Positions 44,923 to 53,291 of a stretch of 64,000 bases of DNA are shown piece after piece. This DNA is from Iodobacter arcticus. GTDB lineage: Bacteria; Pseudomonadota; Gammaproteobacteria; Burkholderiales; Chitinibacteraceae. The notes beneath the pieces were generated by a model. It did not search any database. It had not been told where the DNA came from and saw nothing but the letters and a program-made list of their open reading frames with translations. Location: positions 1 to 64,000 of the forward strand of contig NZ_JBHTBQ010000012.1 in the NCBI RefSeq assembly GCF_042664895.1. The letters are read 5' to 3'. Within the stretch, counting starts at the first letter, position 1. Each line of letters opens with the position of its first letter. A program made the translations under genes and the position numbers.

Positions 44923-45465
44923 TTACTCCTGAGCGGTTTTTGCGCGGATGTGTTGCACGGCAGCGGCAACTACATTCTCTAGGCTTTGATCGATATCGAT
45001 ATGTGCAACATCGGGCTCATCACGGCCTGGCACTTCGAGTGTGGCAAATTGCGAAACCAGCATTTTTGGCTTTTGAAAGTGACCGACACGCGCTTTTAAG
45101 CGAGATTCGATCAGCTCGAATGTGCCGCCCAGATAGATAAAGGAGAGATTAGGGTTCCCCTCGCGCAAAATATCGCGGTAGGCTTTTTTTAAGGAAGAAC
45201 ACACAATCACCGATACGGTTTGGGTGCGTTGCATGGCGTAGGCTGCAGTGCTTAAAGCTGCAAGCCAAGGCGCACGATCGTGATCATCTAAAGGCTGGCC
45301 CGAAGCCATCTTGTCGATATTGGCGCGGGGATGCAAAAAATCGCCATCCAGAAAACCACAGTCCAGCACGCGAGATACCGCGCTACCCACTGCAGACTTA
45401 CCACTTCCTGAAACACCCATTACAACAAAGACTTGGTGTGGTATTGCTTGATCGATCTGACTCAT
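44923..45465 (-). CDS. gntK: Gluconokinase
   Basis: This 180-residue kinase phosphorylates gluconate to 6-phosphogluconate for the Entner-Doudoroff and pentose phosphate routes. The P-loop is VMGVSGSGKSAVG, followed by the substrate region FLDGDFLHPRANIDKMASGQ and a DDHDRAPWL segment characteristic of GntK. ATG 45465 is preferred, with AGGAG nine bases upstream; a 62-codon upstream extension in frame crosses the promoter and is not coding. It is first gene of the gntK-gntT operon. Confidence 0.95.
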   Translation of the reverse strand: MSQIDQAIPHQVFVVMGVSGSGKSAVGSAVSRVLDCGFLDGDFLHPRANIDKMASGQPLDDHDRAPWLAALSTAAYAMQRTQTVSVIVCSSLKKAYRDILREGNPNLSFIYLGGTFELIESRLKARVGHFQKPKMLVSQFATLEVPGRDEPDVAHIDIDQSLENVVAAAVQHIRAKTAQE

Positions 45466-45508
45466 TGAATCGACTCCTGATTGGTTTTCATCTGGTTTTT
45501 CGTTATTA

Positions 45509-45524
45509 ATGTTACTGGTAACAT
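45509..45524. promoter_or_regulatory. GntR operator
   Basis: ATGTTACTGGTAACAT is a near-perfect palindrome matching the known GntR operator pattern ATGTTA-N4-TAACAT. It begins about 12 bases after the -10 hexamer, covering the start of transcription, so bound GntR should block initiation until gluconate releases it. Confidence 0.85.
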
Positions 45525-45535
45525 TTTGTAGCCAC

Positions 45536-45564
45536 AGTATCTCTCGCAATAAAAAAACTGCCAA
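45536..45564 (-). promoter_or_regulatory. gntK-gntT promoter
   Basis: On the minus strand, TTGGCA (45559-45564) and GATACT (45536-45541) are separated by exactly 17 bases. This is a good sigma-70 promoter directly upstream of the GntR operator. Confidence 0.75.
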
Positions 45565-45611
45565 GCAATAAATTTGTTGCAGATCAAATGGAAAGGTAAA
45601 AGGAGAAGTAA

Positions 45612-45811
45612 GGTAAGGCGCACTCGAAGCGCAACGGACGATGCTCCGCATCGTTAAGTGAAGCGCAGTGCGCCTTGCGGTGTGGGCTTAATGTGCGGCT
45701 TGATTTTGCGGGAGAGGTGTTGGCGCACTGCGCTTATCGCTGAGCGACAAAAAACTGTCGCACGCAGAGCTTCGAGTCCGCCCTACAATCTTCGCTTCAA
45801 GTGCGTCTTAC
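45612..45811. repeat. 200-bp inverted-repeat element
   Basis: The terminal arms GTAAGGCGCACTCGAAGCG (45612-45630) and CGCTTCAAGTGCGTCTTAC (ending 45811) are complementary with a few mismatches. Inner arms AAGCGCAGTGCGCC and GGCGCACTGCGCTT also pair. It separates gntR from the gntK promoter and has no coding potential. Confidence 0.65.
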
Positions 45812-45854
45812 GATGCATCTATCCAATATTTAACATCGAATGCCCACAAAACCA

Positions 45855-46856
45855 TCACAAACTCTGCCCCAAGAAAATCTCATAAGACAGATCCAATACC
45901 CTATCCGGATATACCTTCCCTTCCATTCTGCCGATTAAACGCTCGGCGGCGACGCGGCCAATGGCTTCACGTGGGGTAATCACGCTGGCGAGTTGAGGCG
46001 CTAGGGCATGACCGATATCTAGCGCATTAAAACCTGCCACGCTAATTTGCTCTGGCACGCTAAGCCCCATTGTCTGACAGGCAAGCAATGCACCAGCGGC
46101 GATATCATCATTGGTGCAAAACACACCGTCCAGATCAGGCGCGGCTTGCAAGGCATTACGTAATAGCTGGCCACCTAGAGTAAAACTAGAAGGCTGATCG
46201 GTGTGAATCAAGACTGGCGTCAGCTCTGCCTCGGCCAGTGCAGCTAAATAACCCGCTTCACGCTGACGAGTACGATGATCTAAACGCGCGGCTAAATAGG
46301 CAATGCGCTGACGCCCCTTAGCAATCATCAAGCCCACCATTTCTTTGGCCGCCGCAGCGTGATTCAGCCCTACCGCCAGATCAATCGGATGCTCCGGCAG
46401 CTCCATCACTTCCAGCACGGGGATTGCTGCGGTTTCCAGCATCCGCAAAGTGCGATCGGTATGCTGGGTTTCAGACAAAATTAACCCATCCACATGAAAA
46501 GACAACAATTGCGCGATCTGCTGCTCTTCCCGCTCCATGCTATAGCCATAGTGACCATAAAGCGCATGCAAACCCGCAGGGCCGCTGACCGATTCAATAC
46601 CGCGCACTACACTTGAAAAAACCTGATTCGACATCGAAGGCAGCAACACACCAATCGCACGACTTTTGGCATTCGCCAGCATATCCGGCACGCGGTTGTG
46701 GATATAACCCAGCTCTTCCATCGCAATCGCAATTTTTTTAGCCGTGGCCTCTGCCACCTGCTGCGGCTCGCGCAAATAACGGCTCACCGTCATTTTGGAA
46801 GCCCCCACTTTATCCGCCACATCCTGCAAAGTGGGACGGCGTGCTTTGTGATTCAT
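45855..46856 (-). CDS. gntR: LacI-family gluconate repressor GntR
   Basis: This is a 333-residue repressor. The N-terminal LacI helix-turn-helix (TLQDVADKVGASKMTVSRYL) is followed by the hinge (VPDMLANAKSRAIGVLLPSM) and a sugar-binding-protein-like effector domain. Similarity to the GntR branch, and the GntR operator at the neighbouring gntK promoter, support gluconate as inducer. Two ATGTTAC half-sites (46902-46908 and 46915-46921) lie about 50 bp upstream of its ATG and may mediate autoregulation. Confidence 0.92.
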   Translation of the reverse strand: MNHKARRPTLQDVADKVGASKMTVSRYLREPQQVAEATAKKIAIAMEELGYIHNRVPDMLANAKSRAIGVLLPSMSNQVFSSVVRGIESVSGPAGLHALYGHYGYSMEREEQQIAQLLSFHVDGLILSETQHTDRTLRMLETAAIPVLEVMELPEHPIDLAVGLNHAAAAKEMVGLMIAKGRQRIAYLAARLDHRTRQREAGYLAALAEAELTPVLIHTDQPSSFTLGGQLLRNALQAAPDLDGVFCTNDDIAAGALLACQTMGLSVPEQISVAGFNALDIGHALAPQLASVITPREAIGRVAAERLIGRMEGKVYPDRVLDLSYEIFLGQSL

Positions 46857-46934
46857 TCGATTCCTTGTGTCTTCAAAATGCGGGGATCGCCCACGGCGGC
46901 TATGTTACTAGCTGATGTTACGCAACGGAAACCT

Positions 46935-46980
46935 AAATCTTGAACCACGGAGGCCACAGAGAACACAGAGTTTCACGGAG
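46935..46980. repeat. Short dispersed repeat, second copy
   Basis: The words AAATCTTGA, CACAGAG and GAGTTTCACGGAG occur in the same order as at 25010-25047. The copy lies between gntR and the large inverted repeat. Confidence 0.5.
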
Positions 46981-47054
46981 AAAAGCATTTTAAACTGAGG
47001 GTTTTGAGTCGTATCAACTTCAGCAAAATAGATTTATATCGCGACGCCTAGTAC

Positions 47055-47300
47055 GGGGCTTAAATTTCCCCTTGAAACACGCCGGAGCGAGGAACAAGCG
47101 GGGCGGGGTTTCGGCAAGGGAGCGAGGCAGCGAGGCAGCGAGCCAATCCCGCCCGCCGCCGACTCGATTGTCCGCAGCGCAGGGGCCTTCGTGTTTCGTG
47201 GGGCGGCCTTCTTTGGCTTCGTTTCTTGGCCGTTCAAGAAAGGAAGGCCCCTGCGGTGGCTAACCGCTCCAAAATCAACGTGCCGAAGGCACTAATAAAA
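47055..47300. repeat. Dispersed 245-bp repeat, copy B (inverted)
   Basis: This is the reverse complement of the block at 22031-22261, with scattered substitutions. It contains a small expansion: the 8-base unit AGCGAGGC is repeated in tandem at 47121-47144, where copy A has a single unit. It lies upstream of dbpA with no genuine ORF. The rest of the gap from 46857 shows nothing else except the half-sites near gntR. Confidence 0.85.
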
Positions 47301-47450
47301 ACAATGCCCTCAGAACATGCAACATCTGTCATCAACCTGAAAGATTCCCCCCGTAGCGTTCATGGGCTGAAACCGTTGCTCGTGATGACTGGCCCTAAAG
47401 CGCTTCCCCTGTTAGACTACTGCCCCTTTTGGCCAGCGAGTTAAGTCATT

Positions 47451-48836
47451 GTGAACACTACATCTTTTGCCAATCTACCTCTCTCGCCGGCCATGCTGCA
47501 AAACTTGGATAGCTTGGGTTACGTCGAGATGACGGAAATTCAGGCGCAAAGCCTGCCGCTGATTCTGGCGCGCCGCGATTTAATTGCACAGGCTAAAACC
47601 GGCAGCGGCAAGACCGCAGCTTTCGGGATTGGCATGCTGCATAAGCTCAACCCTAGCTATTTTGCGATTCAAGGCTTGGTGATTTGCCCAACGCGCGAGC
47701 TAGCCGATCAAGTGGCTAAAGAGCTGCGCCGTTTGGCCCGCTTTACTGAAAATATCAAAATTTTAACGCTCTGCGGTGGTACACCGATGGGGCCGCAAAT
47801 CGCCTCTCTGGTACACGGGGCGCACATTATTGTGGGCACACCGGGCCGCTTGCGCGATCACCTTGGCCGCGCTTCGATTGATTTATCCACAGTACAAACG
47901 CTGGTGTTAGACGAAGCCGACCGCATGGTTGATATGGGCTTTTACGACGAGATCGCCGGCATTGTGAGCGCTTGCCCAACGCGCCGCCAAACCCTGCTGT
48001 TTTCTGCCACCTATCCCGACAATATTCGCAAAGACAGCGCAAAGTTTTTGAAGTTGCCTGCCGAAGTGAAAGTAGAGGCGCAACATGCTGACAGCCAAAT
48101 CGAACAACGTTTTTATTCCGTTGAGCACGAAGAACGCAACGCCGCCGTGGCGCAGCTACTCAATCACTACAAGCCCGTTCAAACACTGGCCTTCTGCAAT
48201 ACTAAGATCCACTGCCGCGAGCTTGCAGCCGAGCTGCGAGATCAAGGTTTTAGTGCCCTGGCGCTCTACGGCGAATTAGAACAACGCGAGCGCGACGAGA
48301 TCCTCGTACAATTCTCTAATCAAAGCTGCTCGATCCTCGTCGCCACCGATGTGGCCGCGCGTGGTTTGGATATTCAAAGCTTGGGGGCGGTGATTAACGT
48401 CGACGTATCCAAAGACACCGAAGTGCATATCCACCGCATCGGCCGCACTGGTCGTGGCCACGATAAAGGCTTGGCACTGAGCCTGGCCGCGCCCAATGAA
48501 AAGAAATGGGTGACGCTGATCGAAGAATATCAAGGCGGGCCAGTACGCTGGTTTGACTTGGAAACACTAGAGCCAGAAGCCAGCGGCCCTTTGCGCCCGC
48601 CGATGGTCACGCTGTGCATTATGGGCGGCAAAAAAGACAAGCTGCGCCCGGGTGATTTACTCGGCGCACTGACCGGTGACGCGGGCCTGACTAAAGAGCA
48701 GGTCGGCAAAATCAATGTATTTGAATTTTTAACTTACGTCGCCATCGACAGACGCGTAGCCAGCAAAGCTTTTAATAGCCTGAGCCAGGGCAATATCAAA
48801 GGCCGCAGCTTTAAGATGCGTTTTCTAGGCGAGTAG
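47451..48836 (+). CDS. dbpA: ATP-dependent RNA helicase DbpA
   Basis: This is a 461-residue DEAD-box helicase for 50S ribosome assembly, activated by 23S rRNA hairpin 92. The core motifs are all present: AKTGSGKTAAFG, PTRELADQV, DEADRMVDMGF, SAT and HRIGRTGRG. The C-terminal domain (VTLCIMGGKKDKLRPGDLLG to FKMRFLGE) is the DbpA RNA-binding fold that sets it apart from other DEAD proteins. It starts at GTG 47451, and the ribosome binding site is weak. Confidence 0.95.
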   Translation: MNTTSFANLPLSPAMLQNLDSLGYVEMTEIQAQSLPLILARRDLIAQAKTGSGKTAAFGIGMLHKLNPSYFAIQGLVICPTRELADQVAKELRRLARFTENIKILTLCGGTPMGPQIASLVHGAHIIVGTPGRLRDHLGRASIDLSTVQTLVLDEADRMVDMGFYDEIAGIVSACPTRRQTLLFSATYPDNIRKDSAKFLKLPAEVKVEAQHADSQIEQRFYSVEHEERNAAVAQLLNHYKPVQTLAFCNTKIHCRELAAELRDQGFSALALYGELEQRERDEILVQFSNQSCSILVATDVAARGLDIQSLGAVINVDVSKDTEVHIHRIGRTGRGHDKGLALSLAAPNEKKWVTLIEEYQGGPVRWFDLETLEPEASGPLRPPMVTLCIMGGKKDKLRPGDLLGALTGDAGLTKEQVGKINVFEFLTYVAIDRRVASKAFNSLSQGNIKGRSFKMRFLGE

Positions 48837-48879
48837 CCAATGTAATCAGGGCTGGGGCATTGCCCCAGCTAAACGTATC

Positions 48880-48948
48880 GTAGGGCGGGTGAAACCCGCC
48901 AGATTGATGCCCCAAAAGCGAATAAACGGCGGGTTTCACCCGCCCTAC
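48880..48948. repeat. GTAGGGCGGGTGAAACCCGC palindrome
   Basis: The left arm starts at 48880 and the right arm GCGGGTTTCACCCGCCCTAC ends at 48948, with a 29-base loop. It has the same arms as the elements at 23015 and 56775. It lies 43 bp after the dbpA stop and may act as a strong RNA hairpin at the end of that transcript. Confidence 0.85.
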
Positions 48949-49080
48949 GCGATTTCCCTCCAACATGTCATCAATTACTTGATGCCTATTCGGCATCGCA
49001 ATACCCCCCAGCCCCGCCGACTAACGGCGGTATTGCGCACTAATTCATGATTGCTTCACACAGCACAGCAAGTACACAGG

Positions 49081-49353
49081 TATAATGCCGCCGGTGAGTG
49101 CGTTACCCAGTCTCCGCGCTACACCATCCAAATACGCCATCAAGCACATTATGCTCAAACTGTTAAAGCTCATTCCTAGCCTATCTCGGCAGAATGCGGC
49201 TGAGTGATCTATCTTGATATCCTATTTGGCTAAGGTTGGCCTAGGTATTTCATAAAGGTAAATTCATGAAATATCTGGGCTAAACACCTACCCCATCTGC
49301 CTTTGACTGGCGCCATTCTTGGCGACAGGCCGATACTCTCCTCTGGAGTTTGA
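49081..49353 (+). promoter_or_regulatory. Likely rhlE promoter and long 5' leader
   Basis: A perfect TATAAT at 49081-49086, with no convincing -35 at 17 bases, could be the rhlE promoter. That would leave an untranslated leader of about 260 bases. The leader holds short inverted repeats (for example GGCGCCATTCTTGGCGACAGG) and ends with CTGGAG before the ATG. Long leaders are common on cold-inducible RNA helicase genes; the regulation here is inferred. Confidence 0.45.
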
Positions 49354-51051
49354 ATGAGTTTTTCCGCCCTAGGGCTTGCGGACGATATCGTCCGCGCCGT
49401 TACTGAACTTGGCTACACCACACCAACCCCTATTCAGCAGCAGGCTATTCCTGCCGTGCTATCTGGCGGAGATTTACTCGCTGGCGCACAAACCGGCACC
49501 GGTAAAACCGCTGGCTTTACCCTGCCACTGCTGCACATTCTGAGTACGACACCTGCTACTAGCAAAAAAATTCGTGCCCTGATTCTGACCCCGACGCGTG
49601 AATTGGCCGCTCAGGTTGAAGAAAGCGTGCGCGATTATGGTAAATACTTACCGCTAAAATCCATGATGATGTTTGGCGGCGTGAGTATTAATCCGCAAAT
49701 TAAACAGCTGCGCGGCCATGTCGATATTCTGGTGGCCACTCCTGGCCGCCTACTCGACCATATCTCACAAAAAACCGTTGATTTAAGCGGTATTGAAGTG
49801 CTGATTTTGGACGAAGCCGATCGCATGCTGGATATGGGCTTTATTCGTGACATCAAAAAAGTGCTGGCTCTACTGCCGGCTAAGCGCCAGAACTTACTGT
49901 TCTCCGCTACCTTTTCTGACGAAATCAAAACCCTGGCCGATGGTCTCTTAGATAACCCAGCGCTGATCGAAGTGGCTCGCCGTAACGCGACTGCCGAAAT
50001 GATTACGCAAAAGGTTTACTTTGTTGATCGTGAGCGTAAACGTGAGCTGCTCACCCAGCTGATCAAAGAAAAAAATTGGTTCCAGGTGCTGGTGTTTACT
50101 CGCACCAAGCACGGCGCTAATCGCTTAGCCGAGCAGTTGAGTAAAGATGGCATTAACTCGCTGGCGATCCACGGTAATAAGAGCCAAGCCGCTCGTACCC
50201 GCGCGCTAGCTGAATTTAAATCTGGCACGTTGCAAGTGCTGTGCGCTACCGATATTGCTGCGCGTGGGATTGATATCGAAGAATTGCCACATGTGGTGAA
50301 CTTCGAGCTACCTAACGTTGCCGAAGATTATGTGCACCGCATTGGCCGTACTGGCCGTGCTGGCTCAGAAGGCGAAGCGATTTCATTGGTTTGTGTAGAT
50401 GAGCACAAGCTGCTAAATGATATCGAACGCCTGATCAAACGCGATATCACCCGTGAAAGCGTAGAAGGTTTTGCGGTTGATCCAAGCATCAAAGCCGAGC
50501 CTATCTTAAATGGTCGCAATGGTGCTCAGCGCAAGCATGATCCGCGCAATCCAAATAGCGGCCGTCCGCCACGTGGGCATAATCGTACTGACCGTGCTCC
50601 GGCAGCAGGTGATGCATCACGCCCGGCACGTAGTCAAGAAGAGCGTGCTCCACGTAGCAATGAAGAACGCGCACCTCGCCCAGCAGCTCGCTTCAACCCC
50701 GATGCTCGCCCTGCTACGGAAGGTCGTTATAACAACAATCCACGCGGTGAAACACGCTCTGCCGCAGCCCCACGTCCAGCGGGCGAAGGCCGTTTTAATA
50801 ACCCACGTGGTGAAGCTCGCTCTACTCCTGCTGCACCTCGTCCAGAAGGCCGCACAGATTCACGTGCGCCTCAAGGCCGTGCTCCGCAAGATCGTAGTTT
50901 TTCAGATCGCGCACCGCGTAGCGATGCTCGCAGCAGCGCGCCACGTCCAGCTGGCAAGCCACGCGGCGATCAACAACCGACCAGCAATGAAAACACCCCA
51001 GTTGCAGCACTATTTGCACCGATCAAACGCTCTGGTGGTCGTCATCACTAA
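49354..51051 (+). CDS. rhlE: DEAD-box RNA helicase RhlE
   Basis: This is a 565-residue helicase. The core (about 1-375) begins MSFSALGLADDIVRAVTELG and contains AQTGTGKTAGF, DEADRMLDMGF, SAT and VHRIGRTGRAG. The remaining 190 residues are a disordered tail rich in Arg, Gly, Pro, Ala and Ser (repeats of RPA-GE-R and NNPRGE), longer than in E. coli RhlE, and likely used for RNA binding or condensate formation. A strong terminator follows. It is involved in ribosome assembly or cold adaptation by family analogy. Confidence 0.94.
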   Translation: MSFSALGLADDIVRAVTELGYTTPTPIQQQAIPAVLSGGDLLAGAQTGTGKTAGFTLPLLHILSTTPATSKKIRALILTPTRELAAQVEESVRDYGKYLPLKSMMMFGGVSINPQIKQLRGHVDILVATPGRLLDHISQKTVDLSGIEVLILDEADRMLDMGFIRDIKKVLALLPAKRQNLLFSATFSDEIKTLADGLLDNPALIEVARRNATAEMITQKVYFVDRERKRELLTQLIKEKNWFQVLVFTRTKHGANRLAEQLSKDGINSLAIHGNKSQAARTRALAEFKSGTLQVLCATDIAARGIDIEELPHVVNFELPNVAEDYVHRIGRTGRAGSEGEAISLVCVDEHKLLNDIERLIKRDITRESVEGFAVDPSIKAEPILNGRNGAQRKHDPRNPNSGRPPRGHNRTDRAPAAGDASRPARSQEERAPRSNEERAPRPAARFNPDARPATEGRYNNNPRGETRSAAAPRPAGEGRFNNPRGEARSTPAAPRPEGRTDSRAPQGRAPQDRSFSDRAPRSDARSSAPRPAGKPRGDQQPTSNENTPVAALFAPIKRSGGRHH

Positions 51052-51072
51052 GCGGTTTTAATCGCTTAATCC

Positions 51073-51100
51073 AAAACGGCGCGGTATGCGCCGTTTTTTT
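51073..51100 (+). terminator. Intrinsic terminator of rhlE
   Basis: The stem AAAACGGCGC / GCGCCGTTTT with a run of seven T residues starts 21 bp after the rhlE stop. Confidence 0.93.
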
Positions 51101-51233
51101 ATGCCTGTATAAAATAAACCTGCCATTAGTGGCTTATTCCATTTGTGAATATGTCGTACGCAAATCTTGGCCCAGCTCAAAATGCCCATTTCTGAATACT
51201 TTAAGCTCAAAGCATTATTCAGGAAGCCCTGCC

Positions 51234-51953
51234 ATGACAAAAAATCATCCCAAACTGCCTGAGAACCCTTATTACGAAGGTGTTCCTGACTATATGACCG
51301 AGGTGTATGACTGGGCTTACGTCAACCCACGGCGTGTTAATCAGCTCGACCACAATCTGGTGGTAAAAGTGCTGCTATTTGGTAATGATCAGCGACTGAT
51401 GCGTGCTTATTTAAATGAAATTCAGCCAGGAATGAAAGTCTGGCAAGTGGCGCATGTCTATGGTGATTTAGTGCGTAAAGTGGCGCAAAAAGTGGGGCCA
51501 GATGGCAGCTTTCACCTCACTGATATTACTCCAGCGCAAATCGAACATGGCCAAGCCAAATTAGCCATCTACCCTTGGTCTAAAGTCGTCCGTGCAGATG
51601 CGGCCAATTACCAATGCGATAAGTCATTTGATCTGATTTGCAGCTTCTTTTTACTGCATGAAGTGCCAGACGATAAAAAACATGAAATTGTCAATCATAT
51701 GCTGAGCCAAATGCCTGAGGGCGGCAAAGTACTCTTTGTTGATTACCACCGCCCCTCGCTCTGGCAGCCCATACGCTGGATATTAAAATGGGTAAATGCC
51801 AAATTAGAGCCCTTTGCCGAGGCACTATGGCAAAATGAAATCAGCCATTACGCTAAGCACGCAGATCAATATAATTGGCAAAAACGCACCCTATTTGGTG
51901 GGGTTTATCAGATTGTGGCGGTTACTCGCACAGCGCCAGCGGCCCAAAACTGA
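51234..51953 (+). CDS. rquA: Rhodoquinone biosynthesis protein RquA
   Basis: This 239-residue methyltransferase-like enzyme converts ubiquinone to rhodoquinone, the low-potential quinone needed for fumarate reduction without oxygen. Diagnostic stretches are YMTEVYDWAYVNPRRVNQLD, VWQVAHVYGDLVRKVAQKVG (with the normal GxGxG motif degraded, as in RquA) and VLFVDYHRPSLWQPIRWILK. ATG 51234 is supported by AGGA upstream and by family length; the frame opens 35 codons earlier. It lies alone after the rhlE terminator. Confidence 0.88.
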   Translation: MTKNHPKLPENPYYEGVPDYMTEVYDWAYVNPRRVNQLDHNLVVKVLLFGNDQRLMRAYLNEIQPGMKVWQVAHVYGDLVRKVAQKVGPDGSFHLTDITPAQIEHGQAKLAIYPWSKVVRADAANYQCDKSFDLICSFFLLHEVPDDKKHEIVNHMLSQMPEGGKVLFVDYHRPSLWQPIRWILKWVNAKLEPFAEALWQNEISHYAKHADQYNWQKRTLFGGVYQIVAVTRTAPAAQN

Positions 51954-52233
51954 TACAAAAGGACAACAGCTCATTGGGCTGTTGCCTATCCCAATACCTA
52001 GCAGCCCCTTGTGCCGTAAAGCGCAAACTAAAGCTTATAGAAAGCCTGTAAATAAAATCATCAACATACGCTATATCCAGAATTATAAACGCTGTAAACA
52101 CAAGCAGCTCCAGCCGTTCCAATCAAAAACAAACACCAAACTTACAACAAACATAAACGATTGTTTTGACAAGAGCAAGGAACAGGACAGAAAATAATCG
52201 GATTCAGTTATTTTCTATCTACAGGAAAAGTTC

Positions 52234-52815
52234 ATGCTGCAAACAAAATTGTTGATCTCTTGCGCTATTTTTGCTTTAAGCTCTTTTGCAAATGCCACCG
52301 TTATCGATTTCAATCATTTAGCGCACAACGATACTTCTCAAGCCTTTAGTACAATCAGCTCTAATGGCTTTGTCATTAAAAATGACAGCCAAGGAAGTGA
52401 TCGTCTAGGTGTTTGGGGCAGAAATGATGAGTTTCAGGCCGATACAGGCCATGCTGCCGTTTTTGTAAACTACAGCGGTAGTAAAACCAGTATTGAACGC
52501 GCTAATAAATCATTCTTTAATTTTAAATCCATCGACCTTGCTGATGTTTTTAATAATGGCGATTCAGCCACTATTAAATTCAGTTTTTTTAATGGTCAAA
52601 GTACAACATTTGAAACCGTTATTCTTGATCAGCTAAAAGGTCTGCAAACAATTGTTTTTAATAAAAACAATCTCACCAAAGTATCTTGGGTAGGCTCTAA
52701 CAGCCAATTTGATAATATTAATGTAAGCGCTCCAGTACCAGAGCCAGAAACTTATGCTCTGCTCGGCATGGGGTTAATGAGTTTATGGATTGCACGTCGT
52801 CGTAAACACGCCTAA
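52234..52815 (+). CDS. PEP-CTERM sorting-signal protein
   Basis: This is a 193-residue exported protein with signal peptide (LLISCAIFALSSFANA), a beta-rich mature domain without cysteines, and a C-terminal PEP-CTERM tail. The tail has VPEPETYALLGMGLMSLW followed by the basic IARRRK. Such proteins are processed by exosortase/EpsH and are linked to exopolysaccharide and biofilm matrix. No exosortase gene is in the window. AGGAAAAG precedes the ATG. A hairpin terminator follows. Codons are more AT-rich than in neighbouring genes. Confidence 0.92.
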   Translation: MLQTKLLISCAIFALSSFANATVIDFNHLAHNDTSQAFSTISSNGFVIKNDSQGSDRLGVWGRNDEFQADTGHAAVFVNYSGSKTSIERANKSFFNFKSIDLADVFNNGDSATIKFSFFNGQSTTFETVILDQLKGLQTIVFNKNNLTKVSWVGSNSQFDNINVSAPVPEPETYALLGMGLMSLWIARRRKHA

Positions 52816-52841
52816 TTTAATAAAGCCTTGCGCCATATAAG

Positions 52842-52867
52842 AACCATGCCATGATCATGGTGGTTTT
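52842..52867 (+). terminator. Terminator after PEP-CTERM gene
   Basis: The stem AACCATGCCATGA / TCATGGTGGTT is followed by T residues 25 bp past the stop. Confidence 0.7.
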
Positions 52868-53122
52868 TATATGGCACTCCTGCTAATTAAATACCTAAAT
52901 AGCAATATCTATTTATCCGCCAATCTCAGCGCCCAGCTCTGCACTTACCGTGCTCAGTGCTATCATTTTAAAAAATACTGTATCAGTTGAACTTTTTATT
53001 GCCCTGTTGCTCTAATTAGCGCACAGTCGTTCGCACTAACCCCCTATATATGTATATGGCATTACCCCTGCAATACACTTCTCGATATGAGCAATAGCGT
53101 CTGATTTGCAGATCCTTCCAGT

Positions 53123-53258
53123 GAAGCAAAGCGCTTTGCTTCATCTTGGTTTGCTTTCCCCGTATGCGGGGCTAAGATGCTCTGTGCTCAATACGGCCTA
53201 TCTGTGCGCAATATTGTCGAACTCGCTATAAATCACTGACCTCACACTGGAGCATATT
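53123..53258 (+). promoter_or_regulatory. Structured chaA leader
   Basis: A perfect 20-base palindrome GAAGCAAAGCGCTTTGCTTC (53123-53142) and a CCCCG-TATG-CGGGG hairpin (53158-53171) precede the leader ORF of chaA. The promoter is not obvious. This looks like an RNA leader that could fold, but it does not match a riboswitch I can name. The upstream stretch (52868-53122) shows nothing else. Confidence 0.45.
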
Positions 53259-53291
53259 ATGTTGAATCTTTTTTCTCTGGCGTCGCGATGA
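53259..53291 (+). CDS. Ten-residue leader ORF overlapping chaA
   Basis: ATG 53259 follows GGAG at nine bases and encodes MLNLFSLASR. Its TGA stop (53289-53291) overlaps the chaA ATG as ATGA. The chaA start itself has no ribosome binding site of its own, so ribosomes finishing this peptide probably restart on chaA. Confidence 0.6.
   Translation: MLNLFSLASR

Noticed and set aside
44923..45651. Extended N terminus of gntK (62 extra codons)
   Set aside because: The extension would run through the promoter and GntR operator, and the internal ATG has a proper ribosome binding site.
50650..50960. Possible tandem repeat or CRISPR-like pattern in the rhlE tail
   Set aside because: The repeats are irregular codon-level repeats of a protein tail, without constant spacers or palindromic units.
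50510..51061. Long second reading frame over the end of rhlE
   Set aside because: It arises from the low-complexity Arg/Gly/Pro-coding tail of rhlE, has biased composition and no family, and the RhlE frame is clearly the coding one.
53123..53258. A yybP-ykoY-type manganese riboswitch before chaA
   Set aside because: The conserved loop sequences of that class are not visible; only generic hairpins are seen.
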